Source of the DNA: Halapricum hydrolyticum
Lineage (GTDB): Archaea > Halobacteriota > Halobacteria > Halobacteriales > Haloarculaceae
Assembly (NCBI GenBank): GCA_025517565.1
Contig: JAOPKD010000008.1
Coordinates: forward strand, 62,001 to 126,000
Length of the DNA stretch: 64,000 bases
Direction of reading: 5' to 3'
Part shown: positions 26,058 to 35,315 of the stretch, piece by piece
Numbering within the stretch: position 1 is the first letter of the stretch
How the letters are laid out: every line of letters begins with the position of its first letter
Notes under the pieces: model-generated
What the model saw: the letters and a program-made list of their open reading frames with translations, nothing else
The model's database searches: none
Told to the model about the DNA's origin: nothing
Position numbers and translations under genes: made by a program

Positions 26058-27880
26058 AGCCGCTCCACCAGGTTTTCGATGCCCAGATCGCTCGGGTCGA
26101 TCGTCGACGGGTCCGGCGCTCCGTTGGCGAGAGCGGCGCGATCGAGCGTGCCGGCCTCGATCGCTTCGAGCAGCGCGTCGGGGTCACGCGAGTATCGACG
26201 GATCGCGCTCGACACGGGACCGTAGCCGGTGATATCGTTGTCGAGCAGGTACTCGAGGACGCGCTGGCGGCGGTCGAACTCGCGGGTGAGATCACGGTCG
26301 CTCCAGCCACGATGGGCGGCGATGTCCTGCAGGAGGTGCGAGTCGGCGACCATTTCGTGGGTGTCGCTGGCCGGGTCCCGTCGGAACACCTCGCGGGTCT
26401 GGACGGCGTTCGGATCGTCGGGATCGGTCAGGATTTCGGTCACGGAGTCAGTCCGGCGGACGCGCTTGTTGTTGATGAACGTCTGTTCCTGGACGGAGAC
26501 GACGTCCAGCTCCTGGACCATCTGGGCCGGGACGTTCAGCGGCGGGTTCCCCAGCCGCGAGAGCACAGTCTCGATCGAATCCGCGTGCAGCGTCGTATAC
26601 GAGGTGTGACCGGTCGACATCGCCTGGAAGAAGGTTAGGGCGACCCGTTCTTCGGTGCGGATCTCGCCGACGAGCAAGTATTCAGGGCGCTGGCGGAGCG
26701 CGGCCTGCAGGAGCTGGTACATCGTGACTTCGCCCTGCCCTTCGGCGGTGACGGCGCCGCGCGTGATGCTCTGAATCCAGTTCTCGTGGGGGAGGTCGAT
26801 CTCGCGGGTGTCTTCGATCGTGACGACCTTGCTGGAGGGCGGGACGAAAAACGACACCGCGTTGAGACTGGAGGTCTTGCCCGAGCCGGTCCCGCCGGCG
26901 AAGATCAGCGACTTGTTGTTCTCGATGGCCAGCCAGAAGTAGGCCATCTGCTGGATCGAGAACGTTCCCCAGTCGATGAGTTCGACCGGCGTGAACGGGA
27001 TATCGGAGAACTTCCGGATCGTGAAGTTCGAACCGCGCGTGCTGACGTCGCCGCCCAGCGTGAGTTGCACTCGCGAGCCGTTCGGCAGTGTCGCGTCGAT
27101 TAAGGGGTTCGAGATCGTCAGTTGCTTGCCGGCGCGCTGTGCCAGCCGGAACGTGAACGCGTCGAGCCGGTCGGCGTCGAGTCGCACGTTCGTCCGGAGG
27201 TCGCGGTACCGCCGATGGTAGACGAACACCGGGATGTCGTGGCCGTCACAGGAGACGTCCTCGATGTCGTCGTCGCGCATGATCGGGTCGATCGGGCCGA
27301 AATCGATGAAGTCCCGGATGAGGTAATACAGGAGCTTGTGGATCGTACCCGGTTCGATCGTCGCGGCCTGTTCGTCGATGAGCGTCCGTGCCTCGCGGCG
27401 GAACGCCGCTTCACGGTCGTTCTCCTCGAAGTCGCGGTACATCAGGTTGTTTCGGAGCAACTCGATGAGATCGCGCCGGACGTATCGCTCGAAGTCGTCG
27501 AGCACGGGCTCGACCACGTGGTAGCGGTGTTCGTTCTCTTCCTCGTCGTGCAGGATCGCGATGTAAGCGAACGGCTTGTGCACCCACTTCCACTCGAGTT
27601 CCTCGTAGCGGTCGAGATAACTGAAATCGAAGAAACGCGATACGATAAACTCCTCCGCGGGCGGTTCGACGCCTTCCTCGGCGTGAGCCGCGAAGTACGC
27701 CCTGACGTCCTCCAGGACCTCGGCGACCGTCGGGTGGTCGTAGAGGACGATCTCGCTACCGACGTCCTCCGGCAACGCGAGTTCGTCACTCAAGACGTCT
27801 TCGGCAGGGAGCTCCGTCACTGCCGTCGAGTCGCCGCTGGCCGCACCTCCGGTCTCCGCGAGTGAATCTCGTTCGCTCAT
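26054..27880 (-). CDS. Type IV pilus assembly ATPase (PilB/VirB11-like)
   Basis: A 608-residue secretion ATPase powering assembly of the pilin-like proteins. Walker A is FAGGTGSGKTSSLN (about 327-340), followed by the Asp/His box region with EDTREIDLP and the Walker B-type stretch YLLVGEIRTEE (about 401-411). The His box STGHTSYTTLHAD closes the active site. The acidic N-terminal 45 residues are a haloarchaeal extension. It is the first gene of the three-gene pilus cluster and is preceded by a striking inverted repeat. Confidence 0.92.
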   Translation of the reverse strand: MSERDSLAETGGAASGDSTAVTELPAEDVLSDELALPEDVGSEIVLYDHPTVAEVLEDVRAYFAAHAEEGVEPPAEEFIVSRFFDFSYLDRYEELEWKWVHKPFAYIAILHDEEENEHRYHVVEPVLDDFERYVRRDLIELLRNNLMYRDFEENDREAAFRREARTLIDEQAATIEPGTIHKLLYYLIRDFIDFGPIDPIMRDDDIEDVSCDGHDIPVFVYHRRYRDLRTNVRLDADRLDAFTFRLAQRAGKQLTISNPLIDATLPNGSRVQLTLGGDVSTRGSNFTIRKFSDIPFTPVELIDWGTFSIQQMAYFWLAIENNKSLIFAGGTGSGKTSSLNAVSFFVPPSSKVVTIEDTREIDLPHENWIQSITRGAVTAEGQGEVTMYQLLQAALRQRPEYLLVGEIRTEERVALTFFQAMSTGHTSYTTLHADSIETVLSRLGNPPLNVPAQMVQELDVVSVQEQTFINNKRVRRTDSVTEILTDPDDPNAVQTREVFRRDPASDTHEMVADSHLLQDIAAHRGWSDRDLTREFDRRQRVLEYLLDNDITGYGPVSSAIRRYSRDPDALLEAIEAGTLDRAALANGAPDPSTIDPSDLGIENLVERL

Positions 27881-28337
27881 CTATGACAATACGTATAGTA
27901 GTAATATAAACCAATCTGATAATAAACAGTCATTTGCATTATCAGATGAAACGTGCGAGAGAGACAGATGTAGCCGCGTGACTCATCGTCAGAGTAGGCG
28001 AAAACGACCAACAACACCACGTGTGCGACGCACAGATCCGGCTGTGTGACCCCATCTCGGTACGCTTGTCCTACTAAACCCTGGCAGGCGGTATGATCAG
28101 TGTACACCGATTCGGCGGGGATTACCTACCATCTTACTGATAGCGCTTATTATCACAATTCGAAGATTCCGCGGCGGTAATCGATTTCACAGGCGCAATC
28201 TATGGATTTCTATGATGTCATGACAATCACTGCCTGGACTGCACGGAAAGGCGGTCTCCAAACCCGGACAGGCAGGCTCTTTCTGAGTCTGAAACCGCTC
28301 GCGGACACTATATATCGAGCACGGGGTACAGAGAGGT
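27881..28337. other. 457-bp intergenic region, AT-rich, no convincing gene
   Basis: This gap separates divergent genes. The left side is AT-rich (GTAATATAAACC) and holds the pilB promoter with a 10-bp inverted repeat. The right side holds ACTATATATCG at about 28307-28317, a TATA-like box for the gene at 28338. Short frames here lack haloarchaeal codon bias and acidity. Confidence 0.6.
27914..27947. promoter_or_regulatory. Perfect 10-bp inverted repeat upstream of the pilus operon
   Basis: ATCTGATAAT and ATTATCAGAT are separated by 14 bases. Reading toward pilB on the minus strand, the repeat lies just upstream of a TATA-like stretch (TTTATATT, about 27902-27910). That places it over or next to the BRE, where an operator would act on this operon. 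Confidence 0.6.
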
Positions 28338-28622
28338 ATGAGCGCCGACGAGCCGTACATCGTTCGCGACGAGGACGGCGACGCGGACGACGCAGCGGCG
28401 TGGGTCGCCCCGGAGCCGGCATCGGACGTGATTACCGACGCGATCATCTCCGAGAGCGACCTCGAACGTGGCGACGTCGAACCGCTACGCGAGCACGTGG
28501 ACTTCGAGACGCTCCGGGCCGTGTTGACGGGCAAACAGCGACCCCCGGAAGTGACGTTCTCGATCGGCGACTGGACCATCACCGTCGATCGGGACGGTGC
28601 CGTCGAAGTCACCGAAGAGTGA
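28338..28622 (+). CDS. Small acidic haloarchaeal protein (94 aa)
   Basis: A 94-residue acidic protein with an N-terminal disordered, aspartate-rich stretch and a C-terminal beta-hairpin-like end (VTFSIGDWTITVDRDGAVEV). I do not recognise it. A TATA-like box about 25 bases upstream of the ATG suggests near-leaderless transcription, common in haloarchaea. It may share transcription with methylglyoxal synthase downstream (67-bp gap), but this is uncertain. Confidence 0.72.
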   Translation: MSADEPYIVRDEDGDADDAAAWVAPEPASDVITDAIISESDLERGDVEPLREHVDFETLRAVLTGKQRPPEVTFSIGDWTITVDRDGAVEVTEE

Positions 28623-28689
28623 TCAGACGCGACCGAACCGGCTCTCGAACGCGCGAAAGTTGTTTCACGGTGCGTCGAGACAGTGAACT

Positions 28690-29079
28690 ATGACGCGCAT
28701 CGCGCTGATCGCACACGACGACGAGAAGCCAGAGATGATCGACCTCGTCGAGAGCTACCAGTCGTATCTCTCGACGGTGGACATCGTCTGTACGGGGACG
28801 ACGGGCCAGCGGATCGCCGAGGCGACGGGGCTGGAGGTCGAACGCAAGCAGTCGGGGCCGCTGGGCGGCGATATGGAGATCGGTGCCGAAGCCGCGAACG
28901 ACCGGATCGACGGGATCGTCTTCCTGCGCGATCCTCTGACAGCACAGCCCCACGAGCCGGACATCTCGGCGCTGTTGCGGATCTGTGACGTCCACGACAC
29001 GCCGCTTGCGACCACTCGGACGTCCGCGGAATACGTGCTCGAAGGCCTGGCACGCGAGGACGGGCACGAACTCGGATAG
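28690..29079 (+). CDS. mgsA: Methylglyoxal synthase
   Basis: A 129-residue enzyme converting dihydroxyacetone phosphate to methylglyoxal and phosphate. It shows the MGS fold motifs in order: IALIAHDDEKPEM, TGTTGQRIAE (phosphate binding), SGPLGGDMEIGA and the catalytic-region stretch FLRDPLTAQPHEPD. Length matches bacterial MgsA. The ATG at 28690 is the only sensible start. No further pathway genes are adjacent. Confidence 0.93.
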   Translation: MTRIALIAHDDEKPEMIDLVESYQSYLSTVDIVCTGTTGQRIAEATGLEVERKQSGPLGGDMEIGAEAANDRIDGIVFLRDPLTAQPHEPDISALLRICDVHDTPLATTRTSAEYVLEGLAREDGHELG

Positions 29080-29139
29080 CGCAGGTCTCCCGGCGGCCAC
29101 CAGAAGGTTCTTGCCGGACGTGACCGATCTAGACCTACA

Positions 29140-30972
29140 ATGGATCGTGCGGTCGAGGTGAGCGTCGTCCTGCCCGCCTACAACGAGGCGGACACGATCG
29201 AGCGGACCGTCGAGGTCACGCTCGCGACGCTCGAGGAGTTTCTGCCCGCAGGCGCTTTCGAGGTGATCGTGGCGGAAGACGGCTGTGAGGACCGCACGCC
29301 CGAAATCGCCACCAGACTGGCTGCCGACGACGAGCGTGTGCGCCACGTCCACAGCGACCAGCGACTCGGCCGGGGCGGCGCGCTGGAGTATGCCTTCCGG
29401 CAGGCCCGCGGCGAGACGCTGGCGTACTTCGACACCGACCTTGCGACGGACATGTCTCATCTGGAGGAGTTGGTCGAAAGCGTTCGCAGCGACGGTTACG
29501 AGTTCGCGACCGGCTCGCGGTGGATCCCCGGCAACACTGCGGATCGGCCCCCAAAGCGCGGAATCCCGAGCAAGGGGTTCAACGCCCTCGTCCAGTTGCT
29601 GTTGCGCTCGGAGATAGAGGACCACCAGTGCGGCTTCAAGGCCTTCGATCGGGCGGCCCTGTTCGACGTGCTGGAGGAAGTCGAAGACGACCACTGGTTC
29701 TGGGACACGGAGGTACTCGTCCACGCCCAGCGTGCCGGATACGACGTCAAGGAGTTCCCCGTCGAGTGGACGCCGAAGGGCGATTCGAAGGTCGATCTCG
29801 TTCGGGACGTCTTCGGGATGGGCAGCCAGATTGTCCGCACCTTCTGGCAGGTATCGGTCTCACCACGGATCGACCGCCGGGTGAACGCCGCGGTCGGGAC
29901 GGGACTGGTCGCCCTCGCACTGGTGTTGATGACGACGTATCTCGATCCCGGAGAGGTGTGGGCGAACATGCGCGAGGCCGACCTGCTCGTTGTCGGTGTC
30001 TCGGCGCTCGTGTACGTCCTTTCCTGGCCGCTTCGCGGGACGCGTTACCGGGACATCCTCGAACGACTGGGCTATCGCTCGGATCCGGGATTCCTGACGG
30101 GCGCGATATTCATCAGCCAGACCGGAAACCTGGTCTTTCCCGCACGGCTGGGTGACGCCGTCCGCGCCTACGTGATGAAAGCTCGTCGGTCGGTGCCGTA
30201 CCCCTCGGGGTTCGCCTCGCTGGCGATCGAACGGGTGTTCGATCTGTTGACGATCGCGTTCCTGGCCGGCGTCGTCGTGCTGGGGATGGTGATGACGATG
30301 TCCCCGACAGAGTTGCAGACCGCCATCGTCGGCACGGAACTGTCCGGCGGTCAGGAACAGGCGGGCCGGACCGCGATGGTCGTCGCCGCGGGCGTCGGTG
30401 TGGCCGCCATCGTCGCGACCCTGGGGATCGTCTTCAGCGCCCGGAGCGACCGCAACTACGTCCGGGAGGCCGTTTCCAGGCTCAGCAGTGACAGTTACGC
30501 TGACTACGTCGCAGGTGTGATCGAACAGTTCGCGGGAGACGTCCAGACGGTCGCTAGCGACCGACGGGCGTTCGCGCTGGTCGGGACGACGAGCCTGTTG
30601 ATCTGGACGATCGACGTGTTCACCGCGGTCATCGTGTTGGCGGCGTTCGGCGTCGAACTCACACCGTTCGTCATCGGCGTTGCCTTCTTCGCGGTCAGCG
30701 TCGGCAACCTCGCGAAGGTGTTGCCCCTGACGCCCGCCGGACTCGGGCTCTACGAGGGGGCGTTCGCGATCATCGTCGTCGGCCTGACGCCGATCGGGGG
30801 GGCACTCGCGATCAGCGTCGCGATCGTCGATCACGCCGTCAAGAACCTGGTGACGCTCGCGGGCGGGCTGGTCTCGATGGCCTGGCTCAACGTCTCGCTG
30901 ACGAGAGCCGTCGAGGAAAGCGAAGCCTACAGCGGCGCGGAAAGCGACCGGAAACGCGTGACTCGCGAGTGA
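29140..30972 (+). CDS. Glycosyltransferase family 2 fused to a flippase-like membrane domain
   Basis: A 610-residue fusion. Residues 1-about 225 are a GT2 domain of the dolichyl-phosphate hexose synthase type (VVLPAYNEADTIE, AEDGCEDRTPEI, YFDTDLATDM, QCGFKAFDR). Residues about 245-590 hold roughly eight helices of the LPG-synthase TM/UPF0104 family (ISQTGNLVFPARLGD, PLTPAGLGLYEGAF). Such fusions probably charge and translocate a sugar on a lipid carrier for S-layer or lipid glycosylation. A stand-alone relative of the membrane half lies at 1332-2363. Confidence 0.88.
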   Translation: MDRAVEVSVVLPAYNEADTIERTVEVTLATLEEFLPAGAFEVIVAEDGCEDRTPEIATRLAADDERVRHVHSDQRLGRGGALEYAFRQARGETLAYFDTDLATDMSHLEELVESVRSDGYEFATGSRWIPGNTADRPPKRGIPSKGFNALVQLLLRSEIEDHQCGFKAFDRAALFDVLEEVEDDHWFWDTEVLVHAQRAGYDVKEFPVEWTPKGDSKVDLVRDVFGMGSQIVRTFWQVSVSPRIDRRVNAAVGTGLVALALVLMTTYLDPGEVWANMREADLLVVGVSALVYVLSWPLRGTRYRDILERLGYRSDPGFLTGAIFISQTGNLVFPARLGDAVRAYVMKARRSVPYPSGFASLAIERVFDLLTIAFLAGVVVLGMVMTMSPTELQTAIVGTELSGGQEQAGRTAMVVAAGVGVAAIVATLGIVFSARSDRNYVREAVSRLSSDSYADYVAGVIEQFAGDVQTVASDRRAFALVGTTSLLIWTIDVFTAVIVLAAFGVELTPFVIGVAFFAVSVGNLAKVLPLTPAGLGLYEGAFAIIVVGLTPIGGALAISVAIVDHAVKNLVTLAGGLVSMAWLNVSLTRAVEESEAYSGAESDRKRVTRE

Positions 30973-31083
30973 TCGCCGAGAGTGTGATGGTCGAGAGCGC
31001 GAGAGGCCAGCCGCTCCACTATTGTCTGTCCTGATTTGTGGTCGAAAACGTCGACGAAGGCTGATGAACCGATCAGCGACGGC

Positions 31084-32061
31084 TCACATGTAGCCGAGGT
31101 CGCGCAGCCGCTCCATCAGGTCCTCTTTGTCCTGGGCGCGGCCGGCGCGCTCGGTGGTGTTGGCCATGTCCTGCAGCCAGGCAGGCTCCTCGGCGGACTT
31201 GTCCGTGCTGACTTCGCTGCCGAGAGATCGGAACCCGGCGAAGTACTTCGGGCTGACCGGCACGTCTTCCTTCTCGACGCCCTCGGGCAGGTCGTCCTGG
31301 CCCTGGGGCACGTAGCCGTCTTCCGGGAACCCTGCGACGGTGTCCGGGACGACGAAGTTCCAGAACGTCTCCCAGACGTCTGCCTCGGCGAACTGGAGGA
31401 TCGGCTGGACGCGGTCGTGGGGCGGGTAGATGTCCGGATCGTGACGCGGCGAGAAGAACGTCTCGTCGGCGCGGGCCTCCTGTTCGTCCCAGCGGACGCC
31501 CGAGAGGACGGCGTCGACGTCGTGCTCTTCGAGCGTGTCGTTGAGCGCGACCGTCTTCAGCAGGTGGTTGCCGACGTAGGTGTCAAGCAGGAACGGGAAC
31601 GTCTCCTCCTCGTACTCCAGCAGGTTCCGGACGTGGTGCTGGTTGTGCTCGCTGAGCGCGTCGATCGGGATGTCGTCACCCGGCTCCAGGCCGTTCTCGT
31701 CGACGTACGCGCCGACGTCCTCGTTGCGGGCCCAGATGACGTCCAGATCCCACTCGTCGGCCCAGTACTCGACGAAGTCGATGAGCTCGTCGAAGTGCTG
31801 GTAGTGGTCGATGAACACGACCGGCGGGACCTCCAGATCGAAGCGGTCGGCAACCTCCTTGACGAAGTACAGCGTCAGCGTCGAATCCTTGCCGCCGGTC
31901 CACATGACGACCGGATTCTCGTACTGCTCCAGGCCTTCGCGGGTGACCTCGATAGCCTTCTCAATCTTGTCTTCGATACTCTTGTAATCCTCGGGGTTCT
32001 GCCCTTTCCCGTCGGTGTAGTCGACGTCGAGATACTCGGGGAACTCGATGCGCTTCGACAT
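31084..32061 (-). CDS. PAPS reductase-family protein (PP-loop)
   Basis: A 325-residue protein of the phosphoadenosine-phosphosulfate reductase / CysD superfamily. The PP-loop pyrophosphatase motif appears as MWTGGKDSTLTLYF near residue 51. Other conserved features are VFIDHYQHFDELIDFV, GVRWDEQEARADE and PILQFAEADVWETFW. The active-site cysteine motif of true PAPS reductases is not evident, so it may be a sulfurtransferase or adenylyl-type relative rather than a PAPS reductase. It is probably involved in sulfur assimilation or modification. The ATG at 32061 is chosen; residues upstream in frame look non-coding. Confidence 0.82.
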   Translation of the reverse strand: MSKRIEFPEYLDVDYTDGKGQNPEDYKSIEDKIEKAIEVTREGLEQYENPVVMWTGGKDSTLTLYFVKEVADRFDLEVPPVVFIDHYQHFDELIDFVEYWADEWDLDVIWARNEDVGAYVDENGLEPGDDIPIDALSEHNQHHVRNLLEYEEETFPFLLDTYVGNHLLKTVALNDTLEEHDVDAVLSGVRWDEQEARADETFFSPRHDPDIYPPHDRVQPILQFAEADVWETFWNFVVPDTVAGFPEDGYVPQGQDDLPEGVEKEDVPVSPKYFAGFRSLGSEVSTDKSAEEPAWLQDMANTTERAGRAQDKEDLMERLRDLGYM

Positions 32062-32202
32062 TGTGTAATTAGATATAATTATATCGTGCTGTAAGTGTCT
32101 TTCGGGACTGTGTCGTCGACGGCTCTCGCTCGAACCGATCCCGGATGCAATCGCTTTGCCCCTGTCGAAATCGCTTTGCGCGTGCGTTTCGTTCGATCGA
32201 CC

Positions 32203-32637
32203 ATGCGGCTGGTCAGCGACGGAGAGGCCTACTGTATCCACCGGCGTTCGAGCGGCGGGGAGTGTCGGGTCAGAGAGCTGTCGGACGGAGCCGTGACGAC
32301 CAGGCCGTGCTCGGAGCTGACGCCGGTCGATCCGGGCGGGTTTGCCGAGAGGTTCGACGTACCTATCGGCGTGTCGGGGCCGCGAGAGCGGTCCGGGCGG
32401 GCGCTCGCACTCCTGCTCGAACTGGCGATCGGCGGTGCCGCGTCGGTACGACAGCTGCTCGATCGGTTCGACGCATGCGAGAGTGAACTCCACGGGACTG
32501 CAACCGAGCTCCGCGCGGCCGGACTGATCGAGACGACGACTGTCCACGGCCAGCGGGGCTACCGGGCGACAGAAGCGACACGGGACGAGATATCGACGGG
32601 TGGCGTCCAGGTTCATTCGCCGCCGGATCTCGACTAG
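32203..32637 (+). CDS. Haloarchaeal protein of unknown function, possible winged helix (144 aa)
   Basis: A 144-residue protein. The second half ([20 protein letters not shown], then [28 protein letters not shown]) looks like a winged-helix DNA-binding fold. The N-terminal half is a short beta-rich region starting [18 protein letters not shown] do not know the function. It is convergent with rad50, and both stop codons lie on one CTAG. Proximity to rad50/mre11 alone is weak evidence of a repair role. Confidence 0.72.
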   Translation: MRLVSDGEAYCIHRRSSGGECRVRELSDGAVTTRPCSELTPVDPGGFAERFDVPIGVSGPRERSGRALALLLELAIGGAASVRQLLDRFDACESELHGTATELRAAGLIETTTVHGQRGYRATEATRDEISTGGVQVHSPPDLD

Positions 32638-35315
32638 TCCGACCCGACGGATTCGGCCAGCACCGGCGAGTCGAGCCGTTCGACGTGCGATCGGTTGGTC
32701 GTGGGGTCTTTCTCGACGTGGACGAGGTCGTCTGCCGCGCCGATCAGTTCCTCGTCGTGGCTGACCACGACGATCTGCTCGACGCCGAGCTCGCGCATCT
32801 GCTCGATCAGCGCCACGAGCTGTGAGACGTGGCCCGAGTCGAGGAAGACGGTCGGTTCGTCGAGCACCAGCGGCGGCATCGGGGCTGTCCCCTCGATCCC
32901 CTCGGATAGCAGCCGGTAGATCGCGGTCCGCAGCGAGAGGTTGAACAGCGCTCGCTCGCCGCCCGAAAGCTGTTCGGGATCGAGCGTGTCGCCGTTCTTC
33001 TGGTGGATCGTCAGCTCGTAGTCGCCGCTCAGCTCGATCCGCGAGTAGGAGGCGTTCTGGTAGATCAGGTCGAACGTGTCGTTGAGCATCCGTTCGAGCG
33101 TCTCGACGTTTCGCCGGCGCAGCTCCGCCCGGAGCTGCCCGTACATCGATTCGAGTTGTTCGGTCTCCTCGTACAGCGACTCGAGACGTTCGACGACCGC
33201 CTCCAGTTCCTCGCGCCGTTCCCGGAGAGCTTCGAGTTCTTCGAGTTCCTGTTTGACGCCACCGATCCGACTCTGGAGGTCGTCACGGCGCTCCCGGAGC
33301 GACTCGAGTTGCCCGTCGACCTGTTCGATGTACTGCTCTGCGTCCTGCTTCTGGTCTCTGGCGGCCTCGACCTGTGACTCGTCGACCGCCTGTGCGAGTT
33401 CAGACCGGCGGTCGCGTTTCTCGGCGAGTCGCTCGCGACGCTCCTCGTTCGTCTCGGCGAGATCCGACCGACGCTCGCGCAGTCGCTCGATCTCGCCTTC
33501 GGCGTCTTCGATCGCCTTGAGCGCGTCGAGTGCCCGCTCGAGTCGCTGTCGGCGCTCCCTGAGGTCGGTCCGGCGTTCGTTGATGGTGCCGATCTGCTCG
33601 CGTGCCTGTTCGGCCAGCGCCTCGGCCTCCTCGGCATCGTCGCGCGCTTCCTCTGCCTCTCCTTCGAGTTCGGCCGCCGACTCCCGGAGTTCGCTCACGC
33701 GCTCGCGGTCGTCCTGGAGATCCTCGGCCTGTTCATCGAGCAGTTGCTGGATCGTTTCGCGGCGTTCGCGCAGGCGGTCGATCTCGTCTTCGGCTTCGAG
33801 GAGTTCTTCCGCCCGATCGAGACGCTCGGTCAGTCGATCACGCCGATCCCGGAGTTCGGCACGCTCCGCTTGCAGTTGTTCGAGTTCGTCTCGCTGCTCG
33901 TCGAGCGACTCCACGTGCGGTGACCCCTCGACGTCCTGGCCACACTCGGGACACTTGCCCGCCTCCAGTAGCGACTCGGCCTCCTCGATCGATTCGCGCT
34001 GCTGGTCGATCTCGGCCGACAGCTCCGCCAGTTCGTCCCGGACGCTGTCGAGATCGGCGTCGATCTCCTCGCGGTGCTCTTCGGCCGCCCCCACATCGAT
34101 CGGCGCGTCCGCAAATTCCTCCCGAAGCTCCTCGATCCGGTCCTCGAGGTCGCTCACCCGCTCGCGTCGCTCTTCGAGCTTCGACTCGGCCGATTCGATC
34201 TCGGCCGCCAGTTCGTCGGCTCGCTGTCGCTTCTCGGCTGCCCGCGACTCCAGCGAGTCGGCCCGCTCGCGGGCGCTTTCGGCGTCGCTCGCACGCTCGC
34301 TGGCTTCGAGTCGATGCTCTTCGAGGTCGTCCCGGAGCTCCTCGTCGCGCTCGTCCAGCTCTGTGAGTCGTGCTTCGACGGTCGCAGTCGTCGCGTCGGC
34401 GTCGAGCTCGGACTCGGCGAGCGCCGTTCGGGCCGTCTCCTCGCGGTCTTCGATCGCCGAGCGCAACTCGGAGACCTCCGACTGAAGCGACTCGCGCTCG
34501 CGTTCGGTCTCGGCGATCGTGTCCTCCAGCTCCTCGATCTCCGACTCGACGGTCTCCAGTTCGTCACGTTTCTGTTCGTACTCTTCGAGGACCGCCTCGG
34601 CCTCTTCGAGGGTTTCGACGGCCGTCTCGCGCTGCTCCTCGTAGCGGTCGATCTCGGATTCGACCTCCTGTAGCTCCGTCTGGAGGTCGTTCAGCGTCCC
34701 GTGCAGGTCTTTCTCCTCTTTGGCTTCGATCTGCTCGTCGAGCTGTGCCAGCGCTCCCTGCTTGTCGTCGCGGACGCGGCCGACCCCGACGCGAGCGTCG
34801 CTGGCACGCGAGCGGTACCCCTCGAGCTTGCCCAGTTGCAGGAGTTCGTCGATCATGTCCTGGCGCTCGTCCGGGGTCGCATTGATGAGCTTGTTGACCT
34901 CGCCCTGGCGGACGTACGCGCAGTTGACGAACGCCTCGTGGTCCATCCGGAGCAACTCCGCGACGCGCTCGCCGACGTCTCTGGCCCCGTCGTAGGTCGC
35001 CTCCGGCCCCTCAAGCACGCACTCGGCGGTCGTCGGGCGGTCGCCGGTCGCCCGGACCCGGCGCTTGAGGTGGTAGTCGCCGCCGGCGTGGGTGAACCAC
35101 AGTTCGACGATCGTCTCCTCGGCCCCCGTCGTGACCACGTCCTCCAGCGTCGCGTCGAGCGCGCGGGCCCCATACAGCGCGAAAAACGCCGCTTCCAGCA
35201 GCGACGTCTTGCCGCTGCCGTTGACACCGTGGATCACCGTCACCCCCGGGTTCAGGCGCAAGTCGGCGTCCCCGTAGCATTTGAAGTTCTTCAGAGCGAT
35301 CCGCGTGAATTTCAT
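32634..35315 (-). CDS. rad50: DNA double-strand break repair ATPase Rad50
   Basis: An 893-residue SMC-like ATPase that works with Mre11 in break processing. Walker A is [12 protein letters not shown] (about 30-41), long coiled coils occupy the middle, and a zinc hook CPEC lies near residue 453. The C-terminal part holds the signature [18 protein letters not shown] near 782, and [13 protein letters not shown] (Walker B and D-loop). The two ATPase halves fold together as in all Rad50 proteins. Its start overlaps the end of mre11 by 4 bases, giving an mre11-rad50 operon. Confidence 0.96.
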   Translation of the reverse strand: MKFTRIALKNFKCYGDADLRLNPGVTVIHGVNGSGKTSLLEAAFFALYGARALDATLEDVVTTGAEETIVELWFTHAGGDYHLKRRVRATGDRPTTAECVLEGPEATYDGARDVGERVAELLRMDHEAFVNCAYVRQGEVNKLINATPDERQDMIDELLQLGKLEGYRSRASDARVGVGRVRDDKQGALAQLDEQIEAKEEKDLHGTLNDLQTELQEVESEIDRYEEQRETAVETLEEAEAVLEEYEQKRDELETVESEIEELEDTIAETERERESLQSEVSELRSAIEDREETARTALAESELDADATTATVEARLTELDERDEELRDDLEEHRLEASERASDAESARERADSLESRAAEKRQRADELAAEIESAESKLEERRERVSDLEDRIEELREEFADAPIDVGAAEEHREEIDADLDSVRDELAELSAEIDQQRESIEEAESLLEAGKCPECGQDVEGSPHVESLDEQRDELEQLQAERAELRDRRDRLTERLDRAEELLEAEDEIDRLRERRETIQQLLDEQAEDLQDDRERVSELRESAAELEGEAEEARDDAEEAEALAEQAREQIGTINERRTDLRERRQRLERALDALKAIEDAEGEIERLRERRSDLAETNEERRERLAEKRDRRSELAQAVDESQVEAARDQKQDAEQYIEQVDGQLESLRERRDDLQSRIGGVKQELEELEALRERREELEAVVERLESLYEETEQLESMYGQLRAELRRRNVETLERMLNDTFDLIYQNASYSRIELSGDYELTIHQKNGDTLDPEQLSGGERALFNLSLRTAIYRLLSEGIEGTAPMPPLVLDEPTVFLDSGHVSQLVALIEQMRELGVEQIVVVSHDEELIGAADDLVHVEKDPTTNRSHVERLDSPVLAESVGSD

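Noticed and set aside
27877..28107. Small minus-strand frame in the intergenic region upstream of pilB
   Set aside because: Contains tyrosine-rich, non-acidic sequence unlike haloarchaeal proteins and overlaps the inverted repeat and promoter.
33076..34485. Serine- and arginine-rich plus-strand frame opposite rad50
   Set aside because: Antisense of the coiled coil; the serine runs result from Glu/Arg codon usage on the other strand.
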